Shown: piece after piece, positions 23,449 to 30,163 of the stretch
Numbering within the stretch: the stretch's first letter is position 1
Layout of the letters: every line of letters begins with the position of its first letter
Source of the DNA: DYFC01 sp041658585
Lineage (GTDB): Bacteria > Nitrospirota > Thermodesulfovibrionia > Thermodesulfovibrionales > SM23-35
DNA length: 34,551 nt
Direction: 5' to 3'
Assembly (NCBI GenBank): GCA_041658585.1
Contig: JBAZZX010000033.1
Coordinates: forward strand, 1 to 34,551
Program-made: the position numbers and the translations under genes
Notes under the pieces: model-generated
Seen by the model: the letters and a program-made list of their open reading frames with translations, nothing else
Told to the model about the DNA's origin: nothing
Database searches by the model: none

Positions 23449-23496
23449 TTATTTAGATAAATTCTTTTAATTGTTATTTACTTAATTATACAATCT

Positions 23497-24378
23497 ATGC
23501 GTTTACAAAGAACATTAAAACAGGAAGTCAGCTTTGAAGGTATCGGGCTCCATACCGGGGGATATTCAAAGGTTTGTATTAAACCTGCTCCCAGGGACAC
23601 CGGTATAATGTTCTTAAGAACGGACAAAGATGTCGCTATCAGGGCTTCCGTCAGCGCAGTCTCCGACACGGCCTTTGCAACCACTCTCGGATATAACGGC
23701 GCAAAAATCAGGACCGTGGAACATGTGCTTGCCGCGCTCTCGGGTCTCGGCATAGACAATGCAACGATTGAGGTAAGCGGGCCTGAAATGCCCATACTTG
23801 ACGGCAGTTCCCTGGAGCTTACCGAACTTATCATTAAAAACGGTATTGCAAAACAGAGCAAGAAAAGACCCTATATAAAGATAACCAGTCCGCTATCGCT
23901 GACCGACGGCAATGCGGAAATAGCCGTGTTTCCTTACAATGGAAGGCGGGTAACCTACAGAATACACTTTAACCATCATCTCCTGGGTGAACAGACGTTG
24001 AGCCTTGACCTGACGGAGGAAAATTTTGCCATGGAAATTGCGCCGGCGCGCACCTTTGGATTTCTAAAGGACGTCGAATACCTGAAGGCGAACGGCTATG
24101 CCAGGGGCGGTTCTTTTGACAACGCTATAATACTTGGAGAACACGGCGTCCTGAACGGGACTGGCCTAAGGTTCAAAGACGAATTTGTCCGCCATAAGAT
24201 GCTCGACCTTATCGGCGACCTCTCTCTGTCGGGATTCCCGATCTATGGTCATATCATCGCAAACAAGTCGGGACATACAACGAATGTTAAATTCCTGAAA
24301 AAGCTTTTTACACACCCGGAACACTGGGAGCTTGTCTCGGAATCAACCCAACAGCAAGCAGTAGCCTGTCCACAATAA
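23497..24378 (+). CDS. lpxC: UDP-3-O-acyl-N-acetylglucosamine deacetylase
   Basis: LpxC commits UDP-GlcNAc to lipid A with a zinc deacetylase, showing an outer membrane with lipopolysaccharide or lipid A. The 293 residues have QRTLKQEVSFEGIGLHTG, the zinc His in TVEHVLAALSGLGIDNA, the ILDGSS loop, RTFGF and the second zinc site HKMLDLIGDLSL plus GHIIANKSGHTTN. The start is fixed by the conserved N-terminus. No Shine-Dalgarno is visible. A sigma-54 promoter lies upstream. It stands apart from other lpx genes. glmU/glmS nearby make its precursor. Confidence 0.96.
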   Translation: MRLQRTLKQEVSFEGIGLHTGGYSKVCIKPAPRDTGIMFLRTDKDVAIRASVSAVSDTAFATTLGYNGAKIRTVEHVLAALSGLGIDNATIEVSGPEMPILDGSSLELTELIIKNGIAKQSKKRPYIKITSPLSLTDGNAEIAVFPYNGRRVTYRIHFNHHLLGEQTLSLDLTEENFAMEIAPARTFGFLKDVEYLKANGYARGGSFDNAIILGEHGVLNGTGLRFKDEFVRHKMLDLIGDLSLSGFPIYGHIIANKSGHTTNVKFLKKLFTHPEHWELVSESTQQQAVACPQ

Positions 24379-24455
24379 ACCTTATTTATCAATCAGTTGC
24401 AAATTTTACTTGAATTTTTCCGCAGAATAGCGTTTCATATCTATGGGAAGACCGC

Positions 24456-24488
24456 AAAAGAAAGGCTGGAGATGGCCTTCTCCAGCCT
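24456..24488 (-). terminator. Terminator of the regulator-micropeptide unit
   Basis: A perfect 10-bp stem AGGCTGGAGA / TCTCCAGCCT with a 6-nt loop is followed on the minus strand by TTCTTTT. It lies 31 bases after the micropeptide stop. Confidence 0.8.
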
Positions 24489-24519
24489 AAAAAATGTTGC
24501 TTTCAACCAAAAGGGTAAC

Positions 24520-24579
24520 TTATTTCTTTTTTGCGGTCTTCTTTGCCGGTTTCTTCGCTGCTTTCTTTGTAGCTGCCAT
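24520..24579 (-). CDS. 19-residue Lys/Ala-rich micropeptide (histone H1-like tail)
   Basis: The frame reads MAATKKAAKKPAKKTAKKK and stops. Ten of 19 residues are Lys and there are no acidic residues, the composition of histone H1 tails and of bacterial HC1/AlgP-type KA-rich DNA-binding repeats. An unusually strong ribosome binding site (AGGGGGTG) stands seven bases before the ATG, and a terminator follows. It lies 58 bases downstream of the winged-helix protein gene on the same strand, so they are probably co-transcribed. It could bind DNA, RNA or membranes. I see no domain beyond composition, but the signals argue it is translated. Confidence 0.6.
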   Translation of the reverse strand: MAATKKAAKKPAKKTAKKK

Positions 24580-24637
24580 TGAGTTTCACCCCCTTTCGTT
24601 CCGTATCCCAACAAAAGAATACGGCAATAATCCGCGC

Positions 24638-25183
24638 TTACAGTCTTCCTATAAGCGTTATTCTTTTACCTGACAAAATCTTTTTCAGGTTAGAATCTCT
24701 CTTTTTCTTTTTGACCTTATACTCATCTTCATCCATCATGGTGCAGTCAATTTCGTGGCTAAATCTCTTTTCGATGCCTTTAAGCTCCTTTGTGAGCGAC
24801 GATGAAGCGTCTATAACAAACAGGTCTACGGCAGCTTCATCATCCCCTTCGGCATAAGGGCCGTAAATAAAAGCGGCCTTTGCGCCTGAAGCCCTCAAAA
24901 CGGCCTTCAGCGCTCCGGGGAGGCCGAGAGATTTTGTGATGAGATTCTTCAATTCCGAGAAAAGAGGCGATTCTTTGCTGGCCTGGAAGTATTTAAGGTT
25001 AACTATCTTTTCACTGGTCACAATCCCCATTTTTTCGAGGTTGTCCAGCTCCCTCTTGATACCCGAGGGGTTTTTGCGGAGGAGCTTGGCTACTTCCCGG
25101 ATGTAGAACTGCTCGTCCGGGCTGTTCAGCAGCAGCGAGAGCACATCTGCTCGTGTCGATGATGAGAATAAACTTTTCAGCAT
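24638..25183 (-). CDS. Winged-helix regulator fused to a degenerate nucleotidyltransferase domain
   Basis: Of 181 residues, the first 70 form a winged helix (STRADVLSLLLNSPDEQFYIREVAKLLRKNPSGIKRELDNLEKMGIV). Residues 100-150 resemble MNT-type nucleotidyltransferases (AAFIYGPYAEGDDEAAVDLFVI). The usual GS and the D-x-D metal pair are altered (GP, and A-V-D for D-x-D), so catalysis is doubtful and the domain may only sense a ligand. Wing-plus-NTase proteins occur as transcription regulators in archaea and bacteria. The promoter carries a palindrome and two direct repeats (25191-25251), suggesting autoregulation. The micropeptide gene follows. Confidence 0.75.
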   Translation of the reverse strand: MLKSLFSSSTRADVLSLLLNSPDEQFYIREVAKLLRKNPSGIKRELDNLEKMGIVTSEKIVNLKYFQASKESPLFSELKNLITKSLGLPGALKAVLRASGAKAAFIYGPYAEGDDEAAVDLFVIDASSSLTKELKGIEKRFSHEIDCTMMDEDEYKVKKKKRDSNLKKILSGKRITLIGRL

Positions 25184-25190
25184 TTATTCA

Positions 25191-25251
25191 CCTGTATATA
25201 TTTATACAGGATAAAATTGCATTTGTCAACAAAAAAATTACATTTGACAAC
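25191..25251 (-). promoter_or_regulatory. Promoter with palindromic operator and two direct repeats
   Basis: On the minus strand TTGACA (25224-25229), a 17-nt spacer and TATAAA (25201-25206) form a near-consensus promoter. A perfect palindrome CCTGTATA-N4-TATACAGG (25191-25210) covers the -10 box. An 18-bp direct repeat (GTTGwCAAATGyAATTTT) occurs at 25213-25230 and 25234-25251, 21 bp or two helical turns apart. Together they look like operator and activator sites of the downstream regulator. Confidence 0.7.
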
Positions 25252-25312
25252 AGATGGTGCATTTTTGTGAACGATCCTATTTTAGAAACGGTCGTTTACA
25301 AATAATGAACTA

Positions 25313-25468
25313 TCATTGCGCATTCATCATCTTTCTTACCCTGTCTATGTTTGCGGGGTCGTCGGTCTCCTCCTTCCTGGGCGTCTCAAGGATCAGAGGG
25401 ACGGGTTTGAACGCCGGATTGTTGATAAACTGTTTCAGTCCTTTTAAGCCTATCTTTCCGCATTTCTC
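25313..25468 (-). pseudogene. nfo: Endonuclease IV (nfo) C-terminal remnant
   Basis: The frame directly after the arsG-like stop codon reads EKCGKIGLKGLKQFINNP, AFKPVPLILETPRKEETDD and ANIDRVRKMMNAQ. This is the C-terminal tail of the TIM-barrel AP endonuclease Nfo (EGKIGLxxF...PxILETPK). The remaining 200 or more residues are absent. The junction with the arsG-like gene is exact to the codon, as expected from a deletion or island insertion that removed the 5' part of nfo. Confidence 0.75.
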
Positions 25469-26155
25469 CTAAATCAATCCCAAAATATGCGATAAGACGT
25501 AATAGATGCCTACCACAATGAAAACTATGCCTGTAACTATTTTGGAGTAAACCTCTAATCGTGCTATTCCGTGGTAGACTCTGTTTACAAGTTCTGTTCC
25601 GGTAGATACTAATATAGCGAAGAGCAGGACAGGCAGGCCGGTACCGATACCATAAATCAGGGGAAACCATATCCCTGACTTTGCTGTTACTGCTATGGGG
25701 ATCAGCCCTCCGAAAAACAGGGCGGCGGAGACGGGACAGAATGCGAGCGCAAAGAGAATGCCCAAAAGCAATGAACCGAAAACCCCTTTTTCAATGAGTT
25801 TTTTTGCTACATTTTCGGATACTGATGGGAGAGACAAGGGGATTCGCAACAAATCCAGCAGGACCATCCCGACGAGAATCAATACAATACCAAGGATTTT
25901 GTTCACATATCTCTGGAGAAAATCCGACAGGATCGGGACATCTACCAGCGTTTTTACGATAAGGACGCCAATGACAATATACGTGAGACTCCTTCCAAAG
26001 GTATAGAGGATTCCGGATAAAAAAACAACCTTTCTCTGTGTAAGCCGGTGTGAAATGAAAGACACTGCTGCGATGTTCGTAGCCAGCGGACACGGACTGA
26101 CAGAGGTTAACATTCCAAGCCATAAGGCTGATGAAGCAAGGAGAAAATCTTCCAT
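25469..26155 (-). CDS. arsG: ArsG/CcdA-type membrane transporter (organoarsenical efflux family)
   Basis: This 228-residue protein of six predicted helices belongs to the DsbD/CcdA transmembrane superfamily. SPCPLATNIAAVSFISHRL and LAFCPVSAALFFGG carry the two Cys-Pro sites typical of CcdA, and the text is close to the family named for ArsG, an efflux permease for trivalent aromatic arsenicals. It overlaps no neighbour but starts one base after arsF-like ends. The arsF context decides the name. A plain thiol-electron carrier is the alternative. Its stop abuts an nfo remnant. Confidence 0.75.
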   Translation of the reverse strand: MEDFLLASSALWLGMLTSVSPCPLATNIAAVSFISHRLTQRKVVFLSGILYTFGRSLTYIVIGVLIVKTLVDVPILSDFLQRYVNKILGIVLILVGMVLLDLLRIPLSLPSVSENVAKKLIEKGVFGSLLLGILFALAFCPVSAALFFGGLIPIAVTAKSGIWFPLIYGIGTGLPVLLFAILVSTGTELVNRVYHGIARLEVYSKIVTGIVFIVVGIYYVLSHILGLI

Positions 26156-26743
26156 CTATTGGGCTTCCTTTAAAAACTCTTCTACTTCATTTTTTACATA
26201 CTGATAAAATTTTTCTTTGTCCCCCGCATGGATCCAGACTTCCTTAAGATTCTTCCATTTCACCTGTTTGTCATCTTTGTACAAAGCTATGATGAGAGAT
26301 TTCGAAAATAACTGATAGTCCTGGATGTAATGGCGGGTTTCCCCTTCTTCAACATTTACCGGCTTAAATTCGAGTTTCCCGGTTGACAGTTCTATTGAAA
26401 AATATTTTTCAATAGCCTCGCCCGAATATTTTTCAATAGTCTGGCATGTCGGACATCTGAACGTCCCATGGAAATAATATGCGATCACCTTGGAATTTTG
26501 AGATTTCACCTCAGTCAGAGGTGAAGGGGCTTTTCCCTTCTGCTTTGTTGCGGGTTCTTTTGAGGGCTGACTCTCCGAGACCGGCAAAGATTTTTCGGGT
26601 ACGGACGTTTTATCACTCTGTGTTGCTGCGGCGGCAGTCACATTGCTCTCACTTTTGGGAGAGAATTCCTTATAAATAAGAACCGCAAAACTCAAAACCA
26701 CAAAAATTAAGAGCAGACTTTTTATCAATTTTCTGATATCCAA
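26156..26743 (-). CDS. arsF: ArsF-like membrane-anchored thioredoxin-fold protein
   Basis: It has one N-terminal helix (LIKSLLLIFVVLSFAVLIY, residues 6-24), a long Ser/Lys/Pro linker to about 85, then a thioredoxin-like domain with CPTC at 97-100 (YYFHGTFRCPTCQTIEKYS). The 195-residue build matches ArsF-family proteins, reported with arsE and arsG in reduction of nitro-aromatic arsenicals. The start is TTG at 26743 since AAGGAGG stands six bases upstream. It lies between acr3 and the arsG-like gene, all transcribed leftward. Confidence 0.75.
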   Translation of the reverse strand: MDIRKLIKSLLLIFVVLSFAVLIYKEFSPKSESNVTAAAATQSDKTSVPEKSLPVSESQPSKEPATKQKGKAPSPLTEVKSQNSKVIAYYFHGTFRCPTCQTIEKYSGEAIEKYFSIELSTGKLEFKPVNVEEGETRHYIQDYQLFSKSLIIALYKDDKQVKWKNLKEVWIHAGDKEKFYQYVKNEVEEFLKEAQ

Positions 26744-26781
26744 TTACAACCTCCTTAATGTTTATTCAAGTATTGCACCGA

Positions 26782-27858
26782 TTATAACGGCTCAGTCCCT
26801 TTAATTTGGCAATACTCGGCAGCAAAGTATTTACGCTTAAAATACAGCGCTACATTTACCAGACCGATTAAAACAGGCACTTCGACCAGCGGACCGATGA
26901 CTGCGGCAAATGCCTGCCCGGAGTTAATCCCAAACACGGATACCGCTACTGCGATTGCGAGTTCAAAATTATTGCTTGCAGCGGTAAAAGAGAGCGTGGC
27001 GGTTTTTTCATATCCGGCGCCAAATTTTCTTCCCATATAGAAGGAGACAAGGAACATAAGCAGAAAGTAGATGAAAAGCGGAATTGCCACCCTTATCACA
27101 TCAAACGGCAGTCGGACAATATATTGACCTTTTAAGGAAAACATAACAATTATGGTAAAAAGCAAAGCGATCAAAGTGACGGGGCTGATTTTCGGTATGA
27201 AAGCTTCTTCATACCACGTGTTCCCTTTTAGTTTTATCAGGCTGAAGCGGGTTATAATTCCCGCGATAAACGGGATTCCCAAATATATGAATACGCTCTT
27301 CGCAATCTGCGCAATGGTAATGTTCACAACAGCGCCTTTTAATCCAAACAGAGGAAGAAGCACCGTTATAAAGACATATGCATACAGGGAAAAGAAAAGG
27401 ACCTGAAATATCGAATTGAACGCAACGAGACCGGCAGCGTATTCTCTGTCACCGCACGCAAGATCATTCCATACAATCACCATGGCGATACAGCGCGCAA
27501 TTCCGATCATTATTAACCCCATCATGTATTCCGGATAATCTCCAAGAAAAACAACTGCAAGAAGAAACATCAAAATAGGTCCCACGATCCAGTTTTGCAC
27601 CAGAGAAAGGCTTAGCACCCTTATATTCCTGAAGACCTCTCCAAGTTGTTCATATTTAACTTTTGCAAGGGGCGGATACATCATTAAGATTAGTCCAATG
27701 GCTATTGGGATGTTGGTAGTGCCCACCTGAAAGATATTCCAGAAATCGGTGATTTGAGGATATAGATATCCTGCGCCAACCCCTATAAACATTGCCAGAA
27801 ATATCCATAAGGTGAGAAAACGATCAAGAAATGACAGTCTTTTTATCACTTCAGCCAT
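26782..27858 (-). CDS. acr3: ACR3-family arsenite efflux transporter
   Basis: The 358-residue protein with about ten membrane helices pumps arsenite (or antimonite) out of the cell. FLDRFLTLWIFLAMFIGVGAGYLYP at the N-terminus, IGIARCIAMVIVWNDLACGDREYAAGLVAFNS with the conserved functional Cys, and AASNNFELAIAVAVSVFG are diagnostic of the BASS/ACR3 fold. AAGGAGGT precedes the ATG. It is the clearest arsenic marker of the 25469-30070 run. I see no arsR or arsC inside the window. Confidence 0.93.
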   Translation of the reverse strand: MAEVIKRLSFLDRFLTLWIFLAMFIGVGAGYLYPQITDFWNIFQVGTTNIPIAIGLILMMYPPLAKVKYEQLGEVFRNIRVLSLSLVQNWIVGPILMFLLAVVFLGDYPEYMMGLIMIGIARCIAMVIVWNDLACGDREYAAGLVAFNSIFQVLFFSLYAYVFITVLLPLFGLKGAVVNITIAQIAKSVFIYLGIPFIAGIITRFSLIKLKGNTWYEEAFIPKISPVTLIALLFTIIVMFSLKGQYIVRLPFDVIRVAIPLFIYFLLMFLVSFYMGRKFGAGYEKTATLSFTAASNNFELAIAVAVSVFGINSGQAFAAVIGPLVEVPVLIGLVNVALYFKRKYFAAEYCQIKGTEPL

Positions 27859-27882
27859 GCTGTACCTCCTTGATGAAATCTT

Positions 27883-29328
27883 TCATGCTCGGTTTCGTTT
27901 ATTAACCAGATAGAATACAAATGCTAAACCACTTAAAAAAAACATCATATAAAGTGCAATATGCCAAACGTTTGCGCCGTCAACCCACGACCCGTAGATA
28001 AGGCCGGCGAGCAGGCTGAACAGCGCTACCAAGCCGACATACGTCCAGGTTTTAAGCTTACCGATAATGGTCGAAATAATCAGTATGCTTTGCAAGCTCA
28101 ATTCAGGATCGGCCATGAGATATGCCAGAAGTGGGCCGCGATGCATCCCCAGCGTCAGGAACATTTTAGCGATAGGAACTTCGACCAGTGTGGGGAAATA
28201 CATAAACACTCCAAAAACAACACCTGCCAGATTGCCGAGGATGGTATTCTTACCCGCCAATGACTCGATCCATTCAGGCCGGACAATCTGGCGGATTATC
28301 CCTACAACAAAAACGCCCATGATGAGTAGTGGAAAAATTTGCTTGATAAAACGCCACGATTCCCACAACCAATTCTGAACCTCTTCTTTTCCCAGTTGAT
28401 AGCGTGCTAAGAAGATAATTACAGCGATGCTCAATACAACACCAAAAAATTTTCCGGTAAAGAGGATATCCAGACCTCCAGGATGGGGGTGAATGCCTAC
28501 CGATGCAGTGAGCATAGTCAGTATGACCAATATTAATGAAGTCCAGGTCCAGCCGTTAAAGCCTTCGATGATATTCTGCAGCCCTTTCCATGCGCTAAGC
28601 CCAATAAGGCTTAGTAAAACGATCAGGATAGCGCCCTGTGCTGTTACACCTTCTTCGCCCTTCCCGGCGTCAAAGGGCATTAGCTGAAACAGCCACCTTT
28701 GAAAACTGTCTGCACCTGGAATAGGAAGAGTCAACTTTCCGTAAGAATCAGTTAGAAATCTCAGCTTAAGCGTTCCGGAGAGCAATAGAACTACGAGAAC
28801 CAGCAGAAGGATTAACGCAGCGCGGTGCATTTTTCTCTGGTCAGTAAAAAGCAAACCGGCTTCCTGATTGCGAACAATATCTTCACGGCTGAAAATCAGC
28901 GCCATAATCATCCCGATGCCGACACCAAAGGCAAGCGAGAGAAAGAACCGGGCAAAAGCTATGTCTGCTCCGATTATACCACCGGTGTATACCAATGCGA
29001 GTATATTTGCAGCGGGCGCAAAGAATAATAAAGTGATGGCTGGTCCTATCCCGGCGCCCATAGTATAAATCCCTGCGAATAGGGGAACGATTGTGCACGA
29101 GCATACCGCCAGTACAGATCCTGCCAAAGCTGCTGAGGGATAGGAAATGTATTTGGGTGTGTTCCGTCCCAGGAAACGAGTTACAGTCTCACTTGGAATC
29201 AGGGAAGCCATCCCGCCTGCAATGAAAAAGGCAGGGACAAGGCACAAGAGTACGTGTGCAGCCAGGTAGGCTGCCAAATTGCTTAATCCACCGTGAAGTA
29301 AAGTACCTGCAAAAGCCAGTATATCCAT
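27883..29328 (-). CDS. ArsP/SO_0444-type permease (DUF318 family)
   Basis: This 481-residue polytopic protein has the family signature twice: SVLAVCSCTIVPLFAGIYTMGAGIGPAITLLFFAPAANI in the first half, and the second-half VFMYFPTLVEVPIAKMFLTLGMHRGPLLAYLMADPELSL. Permeases with the Cys-x-Cys motif export methylated or aromatic arsenicals (ArsP) or metals such as copper and zinc. Sequence alone cannot choose, but the arsenic context favours organoarsenicals. The ATG has no strong ribosome binding site. It ends 24 bp before acr3. Confidence 0.8.
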   Translation of the reverse strand: MDILAFAGTLLHGGLSNLAAYLAAHVLLCLVPAFFIAGGMASLIPSETVTRFLGRNTPKYISYPSAALAGSVLAVCSCTIVPLFAGIYTMGAGIGPAITLLFFAPAANILALVYTGGIIGADIAFARFFLSLAFGVGIGMIMALIFSREDIVRNQEAGLLFTDQRKMHRAALILLLVLVVLLLSGTLKLRFLTDSYGKLTLPIPGADSFQRWLFQLMPFDAGKGEEGVTAQGAILIVLLSLIGLSAWKGLQNIIEGFNGWTWTSLILVILTMLTASVGIHPHPGGLDILFTGKFFGVVLSIAVIIFLARYQLGKEEVQNWLWESWRFIKQIFPLLIMGVFVVGIIRQIVRPEWIESLAGKNTILGNLAGVVFGVFMYFPTLVEVPIAKMFLTLGMHRGPLLAYLMADPELSLQSILIISTIIGKLKTWTYVGLVALFSLLAGLIYGSWVDGANVWHIALYMMFFLSGLAFVFYLVNKRNRA

Positions 29329-29357
29329 ATAATGGTTTCTTAAGTGTGCAATATTAT

Positions 29358-29496
29358 TTATCTACTGATTATTTCCTTTAAGAACTTCGCCAGTCTCTGC
29401 TTATCTTCATTGAAAGCTTCCGAGGGAATTCTCTCCAGAGTTGACAGCAAGAGAAACCTTCTGAACATGTCTGTATCATCAATGCGATTCAGCTCT
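29358..29496 (-). CDS. Small ORF or fragment between the permease and the thioredoxin gene
   Basis: A frame reads ELNRIDDTDMFRRFLLLSTL then ERIPSEAFNEDKQRLAKFLK and EIISR, stopping at 29358. The internal ATG at 29466-29468 would give 36 residues. The upstream extension overlaps the thioredoxin stop. The amphipathic, charged composition looks protein-like, but I cannot name a family. It may be the tail of a lost gene. Confidence 0.35.
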
Positions 29497-29721
29497 TATC
29501 AACTCTTTCACCTTTTCAAGGTTCGGCAGCGGTTTTCCCGAATGCTTGAGTTTACCGTTGATGACAAGGGCAGGAGTCGACATGGTATATTTCATAATCT
29601 CCTTGATGTCTGATACTTTCTCTACCGTTGCCTCAATACCGAGTTCTTTTATCGCTTTTTTTACCAGTTCTTCCATCATCGAGCAATTAGGGCAGCCTGG
29701 CCCCAGCACCTTGATTTCCAT
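29479..29721 (-). CDS. Small thioredoxin-fold protein (TM0996/ArsE-like)
   Basis: This 80-residue protein has a CPNC redox site at the N-terminus (MEIKVLGPGCPNCSMMEELV), the cis-Pro loop MSTPALVINGKLKHSGKPLP, and a final helix VKELIRAE. This is the redox thioredoxin-like small family found beside arsenic and DUF318 permeases, and the size and context resemble ArsE. It probably keeps arsenicals or permease cysteines reduced. AGGAGGT precedes the ATG. It lies ten bp after the truncated permease gene. Confidence 0.85.
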   Translation of the reverse strand: MEIKVLGPGCPNCSMMEELVKKAIKELGIEATVEKVSDIKEIMKYTMSTPALVINGKLKHSGKPLPNLEKVKELIRAESH

Positions 29722-29731
29722 ATGGAACCTC

Positions 29732-30070
29732 CTATAAGATTGCGTTAAATAAATAGCCTACGGCTGTTATTGTTACAGTCATTATTCCGACAAACAAGGA
29801 CACTGCGGAGCAGGAGCAGAACGGGGTTACGATTCCGAGCAGCGCGGCAAGGACGTTACCTATAAATTCTTTTTTATGAGACAGGATTTTCTTTGTCTTC
29901 TCAGGCGGGAAATAACTTCTTATTACGGATACTGCAAATATGATGACCGACAGCAGCAAAAATATCTTGAGAGTATCATAGATAAAGAATTCAATAGCAT
30001 CGGCAAGATGGGTACCATGTTTCAATCCTATCAAACTATATGTAACATATTCCGCGAAAAACTTTAGCAT
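29732..30070 (-). pseudogene. ArsP-type permease with a large internal deletion
   Basis: The 112 residues give the normal start of an ArsP/DUF318 permease: LADAIEFFIYDTLKIFLLLSVIIFAVS, then KEFIGNVLAALLGIVTPFCSCSAVSLFVGI. They then jump to TVTITAVGYLFNAIL, a typical C-terminal helix of that family. Full-length members are near 300 residues, so roughly 190 in the middle are missing while the frame is kept. The Cys-x-Cys motif is retained. It is the first gene of the leftward island and has a good promoter, so a short membrane protein may still be made. Confidence 0.7.
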
Positions 30071-30088
30071 ATTTCCTCTTTCAATGAT

Positions 30089-30119
30089 ATTATATAAATA
30101 TTGGTTTATATATTGTCAA
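30089..30119 (-). promoter_or_regulatory. Promoter and operator-like palindrome of the arsenic island
   Basis: On the minus strand TTGACA (30114-30119), 17 nt and TATATA (30091-30096; TATAAT overlaps at 30089-30094) form a strong promoter. The inverted repeat ATATAAA-N6-TTTATAT (30092-30111) fills the spacer, where ArsR/SmtB-type repressors bind. No such repressor gene is in the window. Confidence 0.65.
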
Positions 30120-30139
30120 GGCAATTTTTAATGCCTTGA
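30116..30139. promoter_or_regulatory. Second inverted repeat between the arsenic island and the CDF gene
   Basis: TCAAGGCA and TGCCTTGA are perfectly inverted around ATTTTTAA. The site lies just before the CDF gene and touches the -35 box of the opposite promoter. It could be a second operator or a small hairpin in the CDF leader. Confidence 0.5.
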
Positions 30140-30163
30140 AACGGGTTAAAATATAGGAATTGT

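Noticed and set aside
24379..24600. Plus-strand ORF 24397-24582 after lpxC
   Set aside because: It reads through the terminator hairpin and is antisense to the micropeptide; no protein-like features.
25254..25472. Plus-strand 72-codon ORF
   Set aside because: It is antisense to the nfo remnant, whose minus-strand frame matches a known family.
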